Shown here piece after piece: positions 8,266 to 15,145 of a DNA stretch of 64,000 nt. The stretch lies in contig NZ_JACYVI010000006.1 of assembly GCF_014842265.1 (NCBI RefSeq), positions 248,001 through 312,000 on the forward strand, written 5' to 3'. How positions within the stretch are numbered: the first letter of the stretch is position 1; the number at the start of each line of letters is the position of its first letter. Position numbers and translations under genes: made by a program. The notes below the pieces were generated by a model, which did not search any database, was not told the origin of the DNA, and saw only the letters and a program-made list of their open reading frames with translations. The DNA comes from Pseudomonas sp. CFBP 13711 (GTDB taxonomy: Bacteria; Pseudomonadota; Gammaproteobacteria; Pseudomonadales; Pseudomonadaceae).

Positions 8266-9642
8266 ATGAACAAGGGCATGTCGATTTACAAGGTGGGAAT
8301 GATCGGTCTGTTGATACTGGCGCTGATGATCCCGTTGATGATGATCAATGGCCTTATCCAGGATCGACAGAGCAGGCGCGACGAAGTGGTCGAAGACATC
8401 GCGCGCAGCTCCAGTTACAGCCAGCACATCAGCGGGCCGCTATTGATCGTGCCGTATCGCAAGTTGACCCGGATCTGGAAGCTCAACGCGGAGTCGCGCG
8501 AGCGCTATCAGGAAACGGTTGAGGAAAAGGGCCGCTTGTACTTCCTTCCCGAACGCTTTGAACTGGATGGCAAGGTCCAGACCGAAGTGCGTTCGCGCGG
8601 CATTTACGAGGCTCGCCTTTATCACGCCGATAACACGCTGAGCGGGCAGTTCGTGCTGCCCGAGCACTTTGGCCTGGGCAATGATTTCGAGAACTACCGG
8701 TTCGATGCCCCTTTTCTGGCTGTCGGCATTACAGATGTTCGTGGCATCGAAAGTGCGCTGAAGCTTGATCTCAATGGCGAACAACTGGACTTCGTTCCGG
8801 GTACCGACGTGGCGCTGTTGGGGGAGGGCGTGAGCGTCGTGCTGCCGCTGGAAACCGGCGTCGAGCAGAAGCGCCTGAATTTCGCGTTCGATCTGCGTCT
8901 GCAGGGCACTGGACAGTTGCAGATCACGCCCGTGGGCAAATCGAGTGTTGTACGGGTGGCGGCTGACTGGCCGCATCCGAGCTTCATCGGCAACTACCTG
9001 CCCGCCAGTCGCGACGTTTCCGGGCAGGGCTTCACCGCCAACTGGCAGACTTCTTTCTTCGCAACCAATCTGCAGGAAATTCTCAACCGCTGTTCATCCA
9101 GCGAAGTGTGTACCGAGTTCGCCGGTCGCAGTTTCGGCGTGAGCTTCATATCGCCGGTCGACCAGTACCTCAAGAGTGATCGCTCGATCAAATATGCGCT
9201 GCTCTTCATTACGCTCACCTTCGCGGGCTTCCTGCTGTTCGAAGTGCTCAAGGGGCTGGCGGTCCACCCGGTGCAATACGCTCTGGTCGGTGCGTCGCTG
9301 GCGTTGTTCTATCTGCTGTTGTTGTCGCTGTCCGAACATGTGGGCTTCTCGTTGGCGTATCTGGTATCGGCCAGTGCCTGTGTGGCGCTCATCGGGTTCT
9401 ACGTCTGCCATGTGCTGGGCAGCGTTCGTCACGGACTGTCATTCGGCGTGGCGCTGGGAATCCTGTATGCATTGCTTTACGGCCTGCTCGGTGCCGAAGA
9501 CTACGCCTTGCTGATGGGCGCGTTGCTACTGTTCGGTGTCCTCGGCGTGTTCATGGTGCTGACGCGCAAGCTGGACTGGTATGCGCTGGCGCAACGTCCC
9601 GCAAAGCCTGCCGCGCTGGTGGTCGAGGCGAGTCATGAGTAG
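8266..9642 (+). CDS. creD: Inner membrane protein CreD
   Basis: CreD is 458 aa. One membrane anchor covers residues 8-28 and is followed by a large periplasmic domain (about 30-300). At least five closely spaced membrane segments lie between about 305 and 440. The region around residues 295-320 (FISPVDQYLKSDRSIKYALLF) is typical of CreD. It is the main CreBC target gene and is linked to envelope integrity and colicin or beta-lactam responses; its biochemical role is unknown. The ATG at 8266 follows GGGAGAG. Confidence 0.93.
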   Translation: MNKGMSIYKVGMIGLLILALMIPLMMINGLIQDRQSRRDEVVEDIARSSSYSQHISGPLLIVPYRKLTRIWKLNAESRERYQETVEEKGRLYFLPERFELDGKVQTEVRSRGIYEARLYHADNTLSGQFVLPEHFGLGNDFENYRFDAPFLAVGITDVRGIESALKLDLNGEQLDFVPGTDVALLGEGVSVVLPLETGVEQKRLNFAFDLRLQGTGQLQITPVGKSSVVRVAADWPHPSFIGNYLPASRDVSGQGFTANWQTSFFATNLQEILNRCSSSEVCTEFAGRSFGVSFISPVDQYLKSDRSIKYALLFITLTFAGFLLFEVLKGLAVHPVQYALVGASLALFYLLLLSLSEHVGFSLAYLVSASACVALIGFYVCHVLGSVRHGLSFGVALGILYALLYGLLGAEDYALLMGALLLFGVLGVFMVLTRKLDWYALAQRPAKPAALVVEASHE

Positions 9643-9710
9643 TCGGGTGGGACTGCGCGAAGACCAGCAGATCGGGCACGGGCTTGCAGTGGAGATAGCG
9701 AACTGGCTGC

Positions 9711-9788
9711 GGACCGACGAAGGCCGATTCCTTCGCGGTCCGACGGCGCAGCCCTCACCGAGGCGGACCGATTCGCGTCGCGCGAATG
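9711..9788. repeat. Two inverted repeats after creD
   Basis: The gap between creD and the convergent GST gene holds two hairpins. At 9711-9742, GGACCG and GAAGG pair with CCTTC and CGGTCC. At 9772-9788, ATTCGCG/CGCGAAT surround a 3-bp loop. Neither has a T-run. They may be remnants of Pseudomonas intergenic repeats or hairpins that protect the RNA end. Confidence 0.5.
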
Positions 9789-9824
9789 AATCCGACCTCG
9801 TTGATACCTGTGATTTGAAAGCAA

Positions 9825-10454
9825 TCAGGCGGGCGGCTGGGTTTCCAGCATCGATGGCCGCTGACTGACTTCGTAATACCAGTTCGCCAATCGCGGGTAG
9901 CTGCTGCGCCAGCCCAGATTTGGCTGGCGGAAATCCAGATAGCCCAGCGCACAGGCCACGCTGATCGACGCCACGTCGAAATGCGTACTCAGTTCAGTGA
10001 CGGCTTCGGCTTCGAAGTAGGCCAGCGTGCGAGCGATTTTCTCTTGCTGGGCGTCGAGCCATTCCGCCCAGTGTTTCTCCTCGGGCCGCAGGAAGGTCTC
10101 GTACCGGATGAGCAGCGCAGCGTCCATGAGGGCATCGGCCAGTGACGCGAGCGTCAATCGCCGCCAGCGCGCCGAGCCTTCTTTGGGAATGAGAGGGTTG
10201 CCGACGTGCTGTTGATCCAGGTATTCGAGAATGACCCGGCTGTCATGGATCACGTTGTCGTCAGCCAGGCACAGCGCCGGAATCTTCCCGCACGGATTGT
10301 CGCGGCAGACTTCGGCGTCGGGGCTGACGGGGGTGAGCGCAACCGCTTTGAGACTGACCCGGCTTGCCTGTCCGGTTTCATGAAGCAGGATCAGCACCTT
10401 GCGCGCGAAGGGTGAAGCGGCGTTGTAATGCAGCGTCATGCTGGGCGCAGACAT
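9825..10454 (-). CDS. Glutathione S-transferase family protein
   Basis: The product is 209 aa. The N-terminal thioredoxin-like domain (about 5-80) begins TLHYNAASPFARKVLILL, where a Ser sits in the usual active-site position. The cis-Pro region is GKIPALCL and the glutathione gamma-glutamyl contact is HDSRVILEYL. A helical C-terminal domain follows, with FDVASISVACALGYLDFR. The substrate cannot be named. The start at 10454 (MSAPSMTLHYN) is chosen over an upstream start that adds a basic tail not seen in the family. It is convergent with creD and downstream of the MFS gene on the same strand. Confidence 0.88.
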   Translation of the reverse strand: MSAPSMTLHYNAASPFARKVLILLHETGQASRVSLKAVALTPVSPDAEVCRDNPCGKIPALCLADDNVIHDSRVILEYLDQQHVGNPLIPKEGSARWRRLTLASLADALMDAALLIRYETFLRPEEKHWAEWLDAQQEKIARTLAYFEAEAVTELSTHFDVASISVACALGYLDFRQPNLGWRSSYPRLANWYYEVSQRPSMLETQPPA

Positions 10455-10560
10455 GGATATTCCTCTGATCGACCTGGCCCTCCAGACTAGTGAGGGCAAG
10501 GACGCTGTGCAATATCCGGATGATATGCCGGGCCGATTTGCGACGGCCCGGACCTGAATG

Positions 10561-11874
10561 TCAGACCGTCGGGACCCCGTCTGCCGAGTCTGCCGATGCC
10601 GTTCCGGATTGCGCCGAAGGTGTGCCGGTCAACAGCGGCTTGGCGACAAACCAGATGATCGTGGCGGCGACGAGATCGAAAGCGGCCAGGGCCACAAACA
10701 GCGGGCTGTAGCCAACCTTGGTGACCATGATCCCGAGCACCAGCGTGAACAGCGCCGCGCCCAGAAACCCGAACATGCCACCCAGGCCGGTTGCCGTACC
10801 CACTTCGTTCTTGCCGAAAGAGTCCGACGTGATGGCGTACAACGCGCCTGACAGCGTCTGGTGCGCAAAACCGCCAGCGCACAGCAGCGCGATGGCGACG
10901 TAAGGGCTGTCCACCAGACCGATGCAGCCAGGGCCGATCATGCACAGCGAACCGAACACCATCACCATCTTGCGCGACGTCAGCAGCGAGACGTTGAAGT
11001 GCTTGTAAAAGAACGGGCTCAGGTAACCGCCCAACACGCAGCCAATGTCGGCGGCTAGAAACGGCAGCCAGGCAAACATCGCGATTTCCTTGATGTTCAT
11101 GTGGCGTTCGGTCATCAGGTACAGCGGAATCCACGCGTTGAACGTCTGCCAGGCCGGCTCCGACAGCATGCGTGCCGAAGCGATTGCGTAGAAATTGCGG
11201 GTGCCGACGATCTTCTTCCAGCTGGCATGCTTGGTCGGCGCGTCCTTCAGGTGGGATTCCTGACCGGCAAGAATGTAATCGCGCTCCTCATCGCCCAGCA
11301 GACGCTGATTGCGCGGGTGCTTGTAGAAGAACAGCCAGCCTGCGCTCCACAGCAGACCCAGCCCGCCGACGATGACGAACGCGATCTGCCAGCCGCTGTG
11401 CAGGATCGCCCAGACCACGAGGGGAGGGGCCAGCAACGCGCCAATCGACGAGCCGATGTTGAACCAGCCGATGGCGACCGAGCGCTCTTTGGCCGGAAAC
11501 CATTCAGTGGTCGCTTTGATCGCCGCAGGAAAACCCGCGGCTTCAGTGATGCCCAGCAAGCTGCGCAGGAACGCCAGACTCTGCCAGCCGGTGGCCATGG
11601 CCGCCGATGCGCACGCCATCGACCAGGCAATGGCGAAAACCGCAAAACCGATTTTGGTCCCGATGGCGTCAATCACGTAGCCGGCAACCGGCTGCATGAA
11701 GGCATAGCCCATCTGCCACGCGATGACGACGTGCGAGTACTGTTCGGTGGAAATGTTCAGCTCGCTCATCATGGTGGGAGCGGCGACGGAGAGGGTGTTG
11801 CGCGCGAGATAGTTGACGATCAGCCCGCCGGTTATCAGCGCGACCATCCACCAACGGATGCCTTTGATTTTCAT
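10561..11874 (-). CDS. MFS transporter, anion:cation symporter (ExuT/GudP-like)
   Basis: The product is 437 aa with 12 predicted membrane segments and no signal peptide. The signatures are those of the anion:cation symporter branch that carries hexuronates, glucarate, galactonate or aromatic acids: WQMGYAFMQPVAGYVIDAIGTKIG in loop 2-3 and WFPAKERSVAIGWFNIGSSIGA in TM4-5. The substrate is unknown because no catabolic gene lies beside it. The start is the ATG at 11874; a GTG three codons upstream is possible. A palindrome at 11917-11930 suggests local repression. Confidence 0.85.
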   Translation of the reverse strand: MKIKGIRWWMVALITGGLIVNYLARNTLSVAAPTMMSELNISTEQYSHVVIAWQMGYAFMQPVAGYVIDAIGTKIGFAVFAIAWSMACASAAMATGWQSLAFLRSLLGITEAAGFPAAIKATTEWFPAKERSVAIGWFNIGSSIGALLAPPLVVWAILHSGWQIAFVIVGGLGLLWSAGWLFFYKHPRNQRLLGDEERDYILAGQESHLKDAPTKHASWKKIVGTRNFYAIASARMLSEPAWQTFNAWIPLYLMTERHMNIKEIAMFAWLPFLAADIGCVLGGYLSPFFYKHFNVSLLTSRKMVMVFGSLCMIGPGCIGLVDSPYVAIALLCAGGFAHQTLSGALYAITSDSFGKNEVGTATGLGGMFGFLGAALFTLVLGIMVTKVGYSPLFVALAAFDLVAATIIWFVAKPLLTGTPSAQSGTASADSADGVPTV

Positions 11875-11916
11875 CGAGTCCACTCTGGGTATTGTTTTTA
11901 TTTAGCGGCGATCGTT

Positions 11917-11930
11917 ATACGTCGTCGTAT
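11917..11930. promoter_or_regulatory. Candidate operator upstream of the MFS gene
   Basis: ATACG and CGTAT arms flank TCGT, 43 bp before the MFS start. GntR/FadR-type regulators of sugar-acid transport often use short palindromes of this kind. No regulator gene is adjacent. The rest of the roughly 330-bp stretch 11875-12202 holds nothing else I can identify. Confidence 0.4.
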
Positions 11931-12202
11931 GACTGGATTTAGTCAAACGCACGTTTTGTTGTCAATTGAAATACCCGTAAATCGCGATTGTATTTCTTTA
12001 TGTAACTGGATTGTCACCGGCGGGGCTGGGTTTTGGGGTGATCGAGTGCCTATGGAGGCGTGAGATTCGGAGGCAGAACGCGGGCCTGCTGAATGTGTAA
12101 ATGGCGGGAGGTCATGTGATGACCAGGATGGCGGAACGTGCTTGCCCCGCGCGAGGAGGAGCGTGGGACAAGCCAGTTGGTGGGTTGAGGCAATGCGATT
12201 CG

Positions 12203-12463
12203 CTACTTTGGCTCGTCGTCACGCCACCAGTTGTCGCCCAGTAATCCCAACCCTACATAGAGCAGGCCTTCGAGCAATATTTCATAATCAAGAAACTGCT
12301 CATCTTCAATTGCTTCCGCTCTCACGACCCAAGGGACGACGTAAGCAAACCAAAAGACGATGATGGCGAGGCCAAGCACCCACTGATAGCGCCATCGTCT
12401 TGTGACTCGACAGGCGCTCCAGATGGCAGCCGCGACGATGACTAACGAGATATAAAACGCCAT
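12203..12463 (-). CDS. Small two-span membrane protein, candidate immunity protein
   Basis: The product is 86 aa. One membrane segment lies at residues 2-18 (AFYISLVIVAAAIWSA) and a second at about 28-47 (VLGLAIIVFWFAYVVPWVV). An acidic segment with EAIEDEQFLDYE follows, then a short hydrophobic stretch and an acidic tail. I recognise no family. It directly abuts the glycine-zipper gene (stop codon and ATG are adjacent) and is third in the hcp cassette. An inner-membrane protein following a putative membrane-active effector is the usual layout for immunity proteins; this is inference. Confidence 0.6.
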   Translation of the reverse strand: MAFYISLVIVAAAIWSACRVTRRWRYQWVLGLAIIVFWFAYVVPWVVRAEAIEDEQFLDYEILLEGLLYVGLGLLGDNWWRDDEPK

Positions 12464-12952
12464 CTAGCCATCACCGTTGTTTTTAAGCAGCAATGCTGAC
12501 GAGGATCTCTGAGGGCCAATACCTCCCGCAACTTGTGCGTCGATACTGACTATTACATCACCGACGTGGTAGGTCGGAATTCCTTGTTTGGCCTTCCCTC
12601 CTGAGAACATACCCGCCATCCCTCCTACTATCGGACCGAACACCTCTGTAACAGCTTTGCCGCTCAGCGAGGATATGGCGCCACCCACTCTCACTCGTTG
12701 ATCATTTAATAGATCGGCAGTATTCCGGCTCAGGCGATTAGACACCGCAAGCACCATCCGGCAAGGCCGCCCCTGTGCAAGCATTCGCTCGTAGGTTTCT
12801 TCAATCAACCGGATGACCTCAAAATGACCCTTGGTTATTTCCGGTAGGTTGATCGTTCTCAACGATGCGGCATCGTCCGGCTGCACGGTGAAGTGAATAA
12901 GCGTAAACACGACACCGTAATGGCCGACATGTTGGGTACGTTCGAAGTCCAT
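12464..12952 (-). CDS. Glycine-zipper protein downstream of hcp, candidate pore-forming T6SS effector (Tse4-like)
   Basis: The product is 162 aa. Residues 1-100 form a soluble domain (HFTVQPDDAAS, FEVIRLIEETYERMLAQG, MVLAVSNRLSRN). An exact glycine zipper follows with Gly at 106, 110, 114 and 118 in FGPIVGGMAGMFSGG, then a beta-rich tail (HVGDVIVSIDAQVAGG). Glycine zippers are the pore motif of the P. aeruginosa Hcp-dependent effector Tse4. Small size and a position 14 bp after hcp fit a cargo carried inside the Hcp ring. The start at 12952 is chosen because GAGGG lies 7 bp upstream; a start at 12973 would overlap hcp. Assignment as an effector is inferred. Confidence 0.6.
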   Translation of the reverse strand: MDFERTQHVGHYGVVFTLIHFTVQPDDAASLRTINLPEITKGHFEVIRLIEETYERMLAQGRPCRMVLAVSNRLSRNTADLLNDQRVRVGGAISSLSGKAVTEVFGPIVGGMAGMFSGGKAKQGIPTYHVGDVIVSIDAQVAGGIGPQRSSSALLLKNNGDG

Positions 12953-12966
12953 GACATGTCCCTCGC

Positions 12967-13455
12967 TCAGCAATATTGCTTATTGCCGATCCTGTCCCAT
13001 CCGCCGGTTACGCTGCCGGCCGCGCGCCCGTCGTTTCTGTTTTGCAGGGTGTAGGTCGAGCGGATACGGCCGTAATTGAGCTGGATGAGTTCGGTGGGAA
13101 TGCCGTCGTTGGCGAGTTGGTTGTATTCGGCAATGATCACTTCTTCAAGGATGATTTCGTAGAACTTCATTTTGTCGCCCCCTGCACGGTGTACGGAAAG
13201 CTTCACTTCCTTGAAGTGCTCTCCGGCGCAGTTGGCTGCCATCAGTTTGCAGCTCGACTTGTCGAGCATCTTGGTCAGCGTCAGGTTGCTGAGCGTGGTA
13301 CGCCCGGAAGTCGCGCCGCCTGCCGTGCTGGCTGTAACGGACGCGCTCTGGTAGGTGCCGAACGAATATCCGGTGATTTCAATCCAGTCTTTGCACTGCT
13401 CATCCAGTGCTTCGCCAGCAATGCCTTCAATCTTCAAAAATGCGTCGAGCGCCAT
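12967..13455 (-). CDS. hcp: Hcp-family type VI secretion tube protein (orphan)
   Basis: The product is 162 aa with the Hcp1 pattern: it begins MALDAFLKIEGIAGEALD, followed by WIEITGYSFG, the LTLTKMLDKSS segment, and the beta strands KFYEIILEEVIIAEYNQ and ELIQLNYGRI. Hcp hexamers stack into the type VI tube and also carry small effectors in their lumen. There are no other structural type VI genes nearby, so it is an orphan copy serving an apparatus encoded elsewhere. It is first in a three-gene cassette with the zipper protein and the small membrane protein. The 281-bp stretch 13456-13736 upstream shows no gene; the cassette promoter should lie there. Confidence 0.92.
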   Translation of the reverse strand: MALDAFLKIEGIAGEALDEQCKDWIEITGYSFGTYQSASVTASTAGGATSGRTTLSNLTLTKMLDKSSCKLMAANCAGEHFKEVKLSVHRAGGDKMKFYEIILEEVIIAEYNQLANDGIPTELIQLNYGRIRSTYTLQNRNDGRAAGSVTGGWDRIGNKQYC

Positions 13456-13736
13456 GGTGGGTCTTCCCGATGGATAGTGTGGATGCCCTGCCAGGGCGGA
13501 ATATCGATTATCGGGAGGGTGACTCGCAGGGGAGGCCAGCGTGGGAGTCGGAGCGTGTAGGACGCTTAGTGTTGTTGCGAGGGAAGTTTCTTACGGACTT
13601 GTTCGACTTATAACCAAGGGAGGCCAGGCAGGATGCAATGTTTTACTGCGGATGCGCGCGCCCCTGCCATCGTCAAAGCAAACCGGTTCATTGGGTACGG
13701 TTCGATGTCAATCATGCAGAAGCGGGGTTCGGCGGA

Positions 13737-13928
13737 TCAAACCCGCTTGCGCGCCATCAATCCTTTGCAGCTGTACCAGGTCGGAATGGCCATGCCCACC
13801 CAGGCGAGTACATCCCACGCGCCGTCGCCGAGCAGCGCGGCGAACAGGCCGACTGCGGTCAGCAGGGCGATCCAGCCGGGCGTGCCGAAGGTCTTCCAGA
13901 ACGCCGAATGCTTCTTGTGCCGGGTCAT
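13737..13928 (-). CDS. Small membrane protein downstream of the PepSY gene
   Basis: The product is 63 aa. The N-terminus is basic (MTRHKKHSAFWKTFG). Two hydrophobic segments follow, about 18-34 (GWIALLTAVGLFAALLG) and 38-52 (WDVLAWVGMAIPTWY), then a basic tail. Its ATG overlaps the PepSY stop as ATGA, so it is coupled to that gene and is the last member of the iron-uptake operon. Similar short proteins follow PepSY genes in other Pseudomonas iron clusters; function unknown. Confidence 0.75.
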   Translation of the reverse strand: MTRHKKHSAFWKTFGTPGWIALLTAVGLFAALLGDGAWDVLAWVGMAIPTWYSCKGLMARKRV

Positions 13929-15064
13929 GCGACTTCTGCCTCGACTGCGACGTTCTTGGCCGCAGCGACTGTGGCGCGACGTCGAACCCACCACAGGTAC
14001 AAGCCACTGCCGAGGACGATGATCGTCAGCACATCCAGCGCGGCCCAGAGGATTTTCATCGGCATGCCGCCGTAGTCGCCGAAGTGCAGCGGTTGCGACA
14101 GCAGCAGGGCGTCCATGTACCACGGGCGTCCCAGTGTTGCGGTGACGTGCAGGTCCTGAGCGTCGATCAGGACAGGGGTCAGCAGGTGGGACGTCAGGTG
14201 CGTGTCGCCTTTCATGAAGACCGCGTAGTGATGCTCGCTGGAAAAGCGCGAGCCGGGAAAGGCAATGAAGCTCGGCTCGGCGCCGGGGACAGTGGCTTTG
14301 GAAATGTCGATCAATCGGGTCGCCGGTGCGCGTTCGGCCAGGGGCGGGGCGTCCTTGTACGGCGCGATCATGGTCATCAACGCGTCGGTGCGCCATTGCG
14401 CGATCACCAGATCGGCGCAGGCGTTGAGCACGCCAGTCAGGCCGACGACCACGGCCCAGGTCAGCGTGACGACGCCGATCAGGTTGTGCAGGTCCAGCCA
14501 ACGCACCCGCTTGGATTTATTCGGGCGCACTGTGGCGAAATCCAGCCGGCGCATGAAGGGCGCATACAACACGACGCCGGACACGATCGCCATGACAAAC
14601 AGCAGTCCCATGAATGCCAGCAACAGCTTGCCCGGCAGCCCCGCGTACATGTCCACGTGCAGGCGCAGCATGATCATCATGAAACCGCCATTGGCGCTCG
14701 GCGTTTCCATCGCCTCGCCGGTGCGCGCGTCGAGCATGAAACTGTGGGATTCGTTCGGGTCGCCGCCCGCAGTCTTGCCCATGATGGCGTACACGCCGTT
14801 GGGGTCATCGTCGTCCCAGCCGAAATACTGCATCACGTCGCCGGGGCGATGGGCCTCGGCTGAGCGGACCAGTTGTTCAAGGTCCAGATGCGGCGTGCCG
14901 GCGGGCATTTCCTTGAATTCCGGCGCGTCGCCCGTCAGGTGAGCGATCTCGTGACTGAAGATCAGCGGCAAGCCAGTGATCGCCAGCATCAGCAGGAATG
15001 CCGTACAGATCAGGCTGGTCCACGTGTGGATGAAAGACCAGCGGCGGATGGTTTGGCTTTTCAT
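13925..15064 (-). CDS. PepSY-associated TM protein, probable siderophore-iron reductase
   Basis: The product is 379 aa. It has four membrane segments (about 15-37, 140-163, 190-213 and 340-360) and large periplasmic loops. It belongs to the PepSY_TM/PiuB family. The pattern of membrane-embedded His residues (HTWTSLICT, LRLHVDMYAGLPG, LDLHNLIG, LHFGDYGG) is that of haem-binding reductases. In P. aeruginosa the gene after the ferrioxamine receptor foxA encodes such a protein, FoxB, implicated in siderophore iron reduction. The position directly after the receptor supports the same role. The start at 15064 (MKSQTIRRW) precedes the first membrane segment. Confidence 0.85.
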   Translation of the reverse strand: MKSQTIRRWSFIHTWTSLICTAFLLMLAITGLPLIFSHEIAHLTGDAPEFKEMPAGTPHLDLEQLVRSAEAHRPGDVMQYFGWDDDDPNGVYAIMGKTAGGDPNESHSFMLDARTGEAMETPSANGGFMMIMLRLHVDMYAGLPGKLLLAFMGLLFVMAIVSGVVLYAPFMRRLDFATVRPNKSKRVRWLDLHNLIGVVTLTWAVVVGLTGVLNACADLVIAQWRTDALMTMIAPYKDAPPLAERAPATRLIDISKATVPGAEPSFIAFPGSRFSSEHHYAVFMKGDTHLTSHLLTPVLIDAQDLHVTATLGRPWYMDALLLSQPLHFGDYGGMPMKILWAALDVLTIIVLGSGLYLWWVRRRATVAAAKNVAVEAEVA

Positions 15065-15145
15065 GTGGAAATCCGGAGTCAGCGAAAGCAACAAAGGCCG
15101 CTGTGTGCGAGCGGCCCTTGTTTCAGGTAATGAGAGTTTAAACGA

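Noticed and set aside
12203..13455. Remnant of a full type VI secretion cluster
   Set aside because: No sheath, baseplate, ClpV or VgrG genes are in the surrounding sequence; only an orphan hcp cassette is seen.
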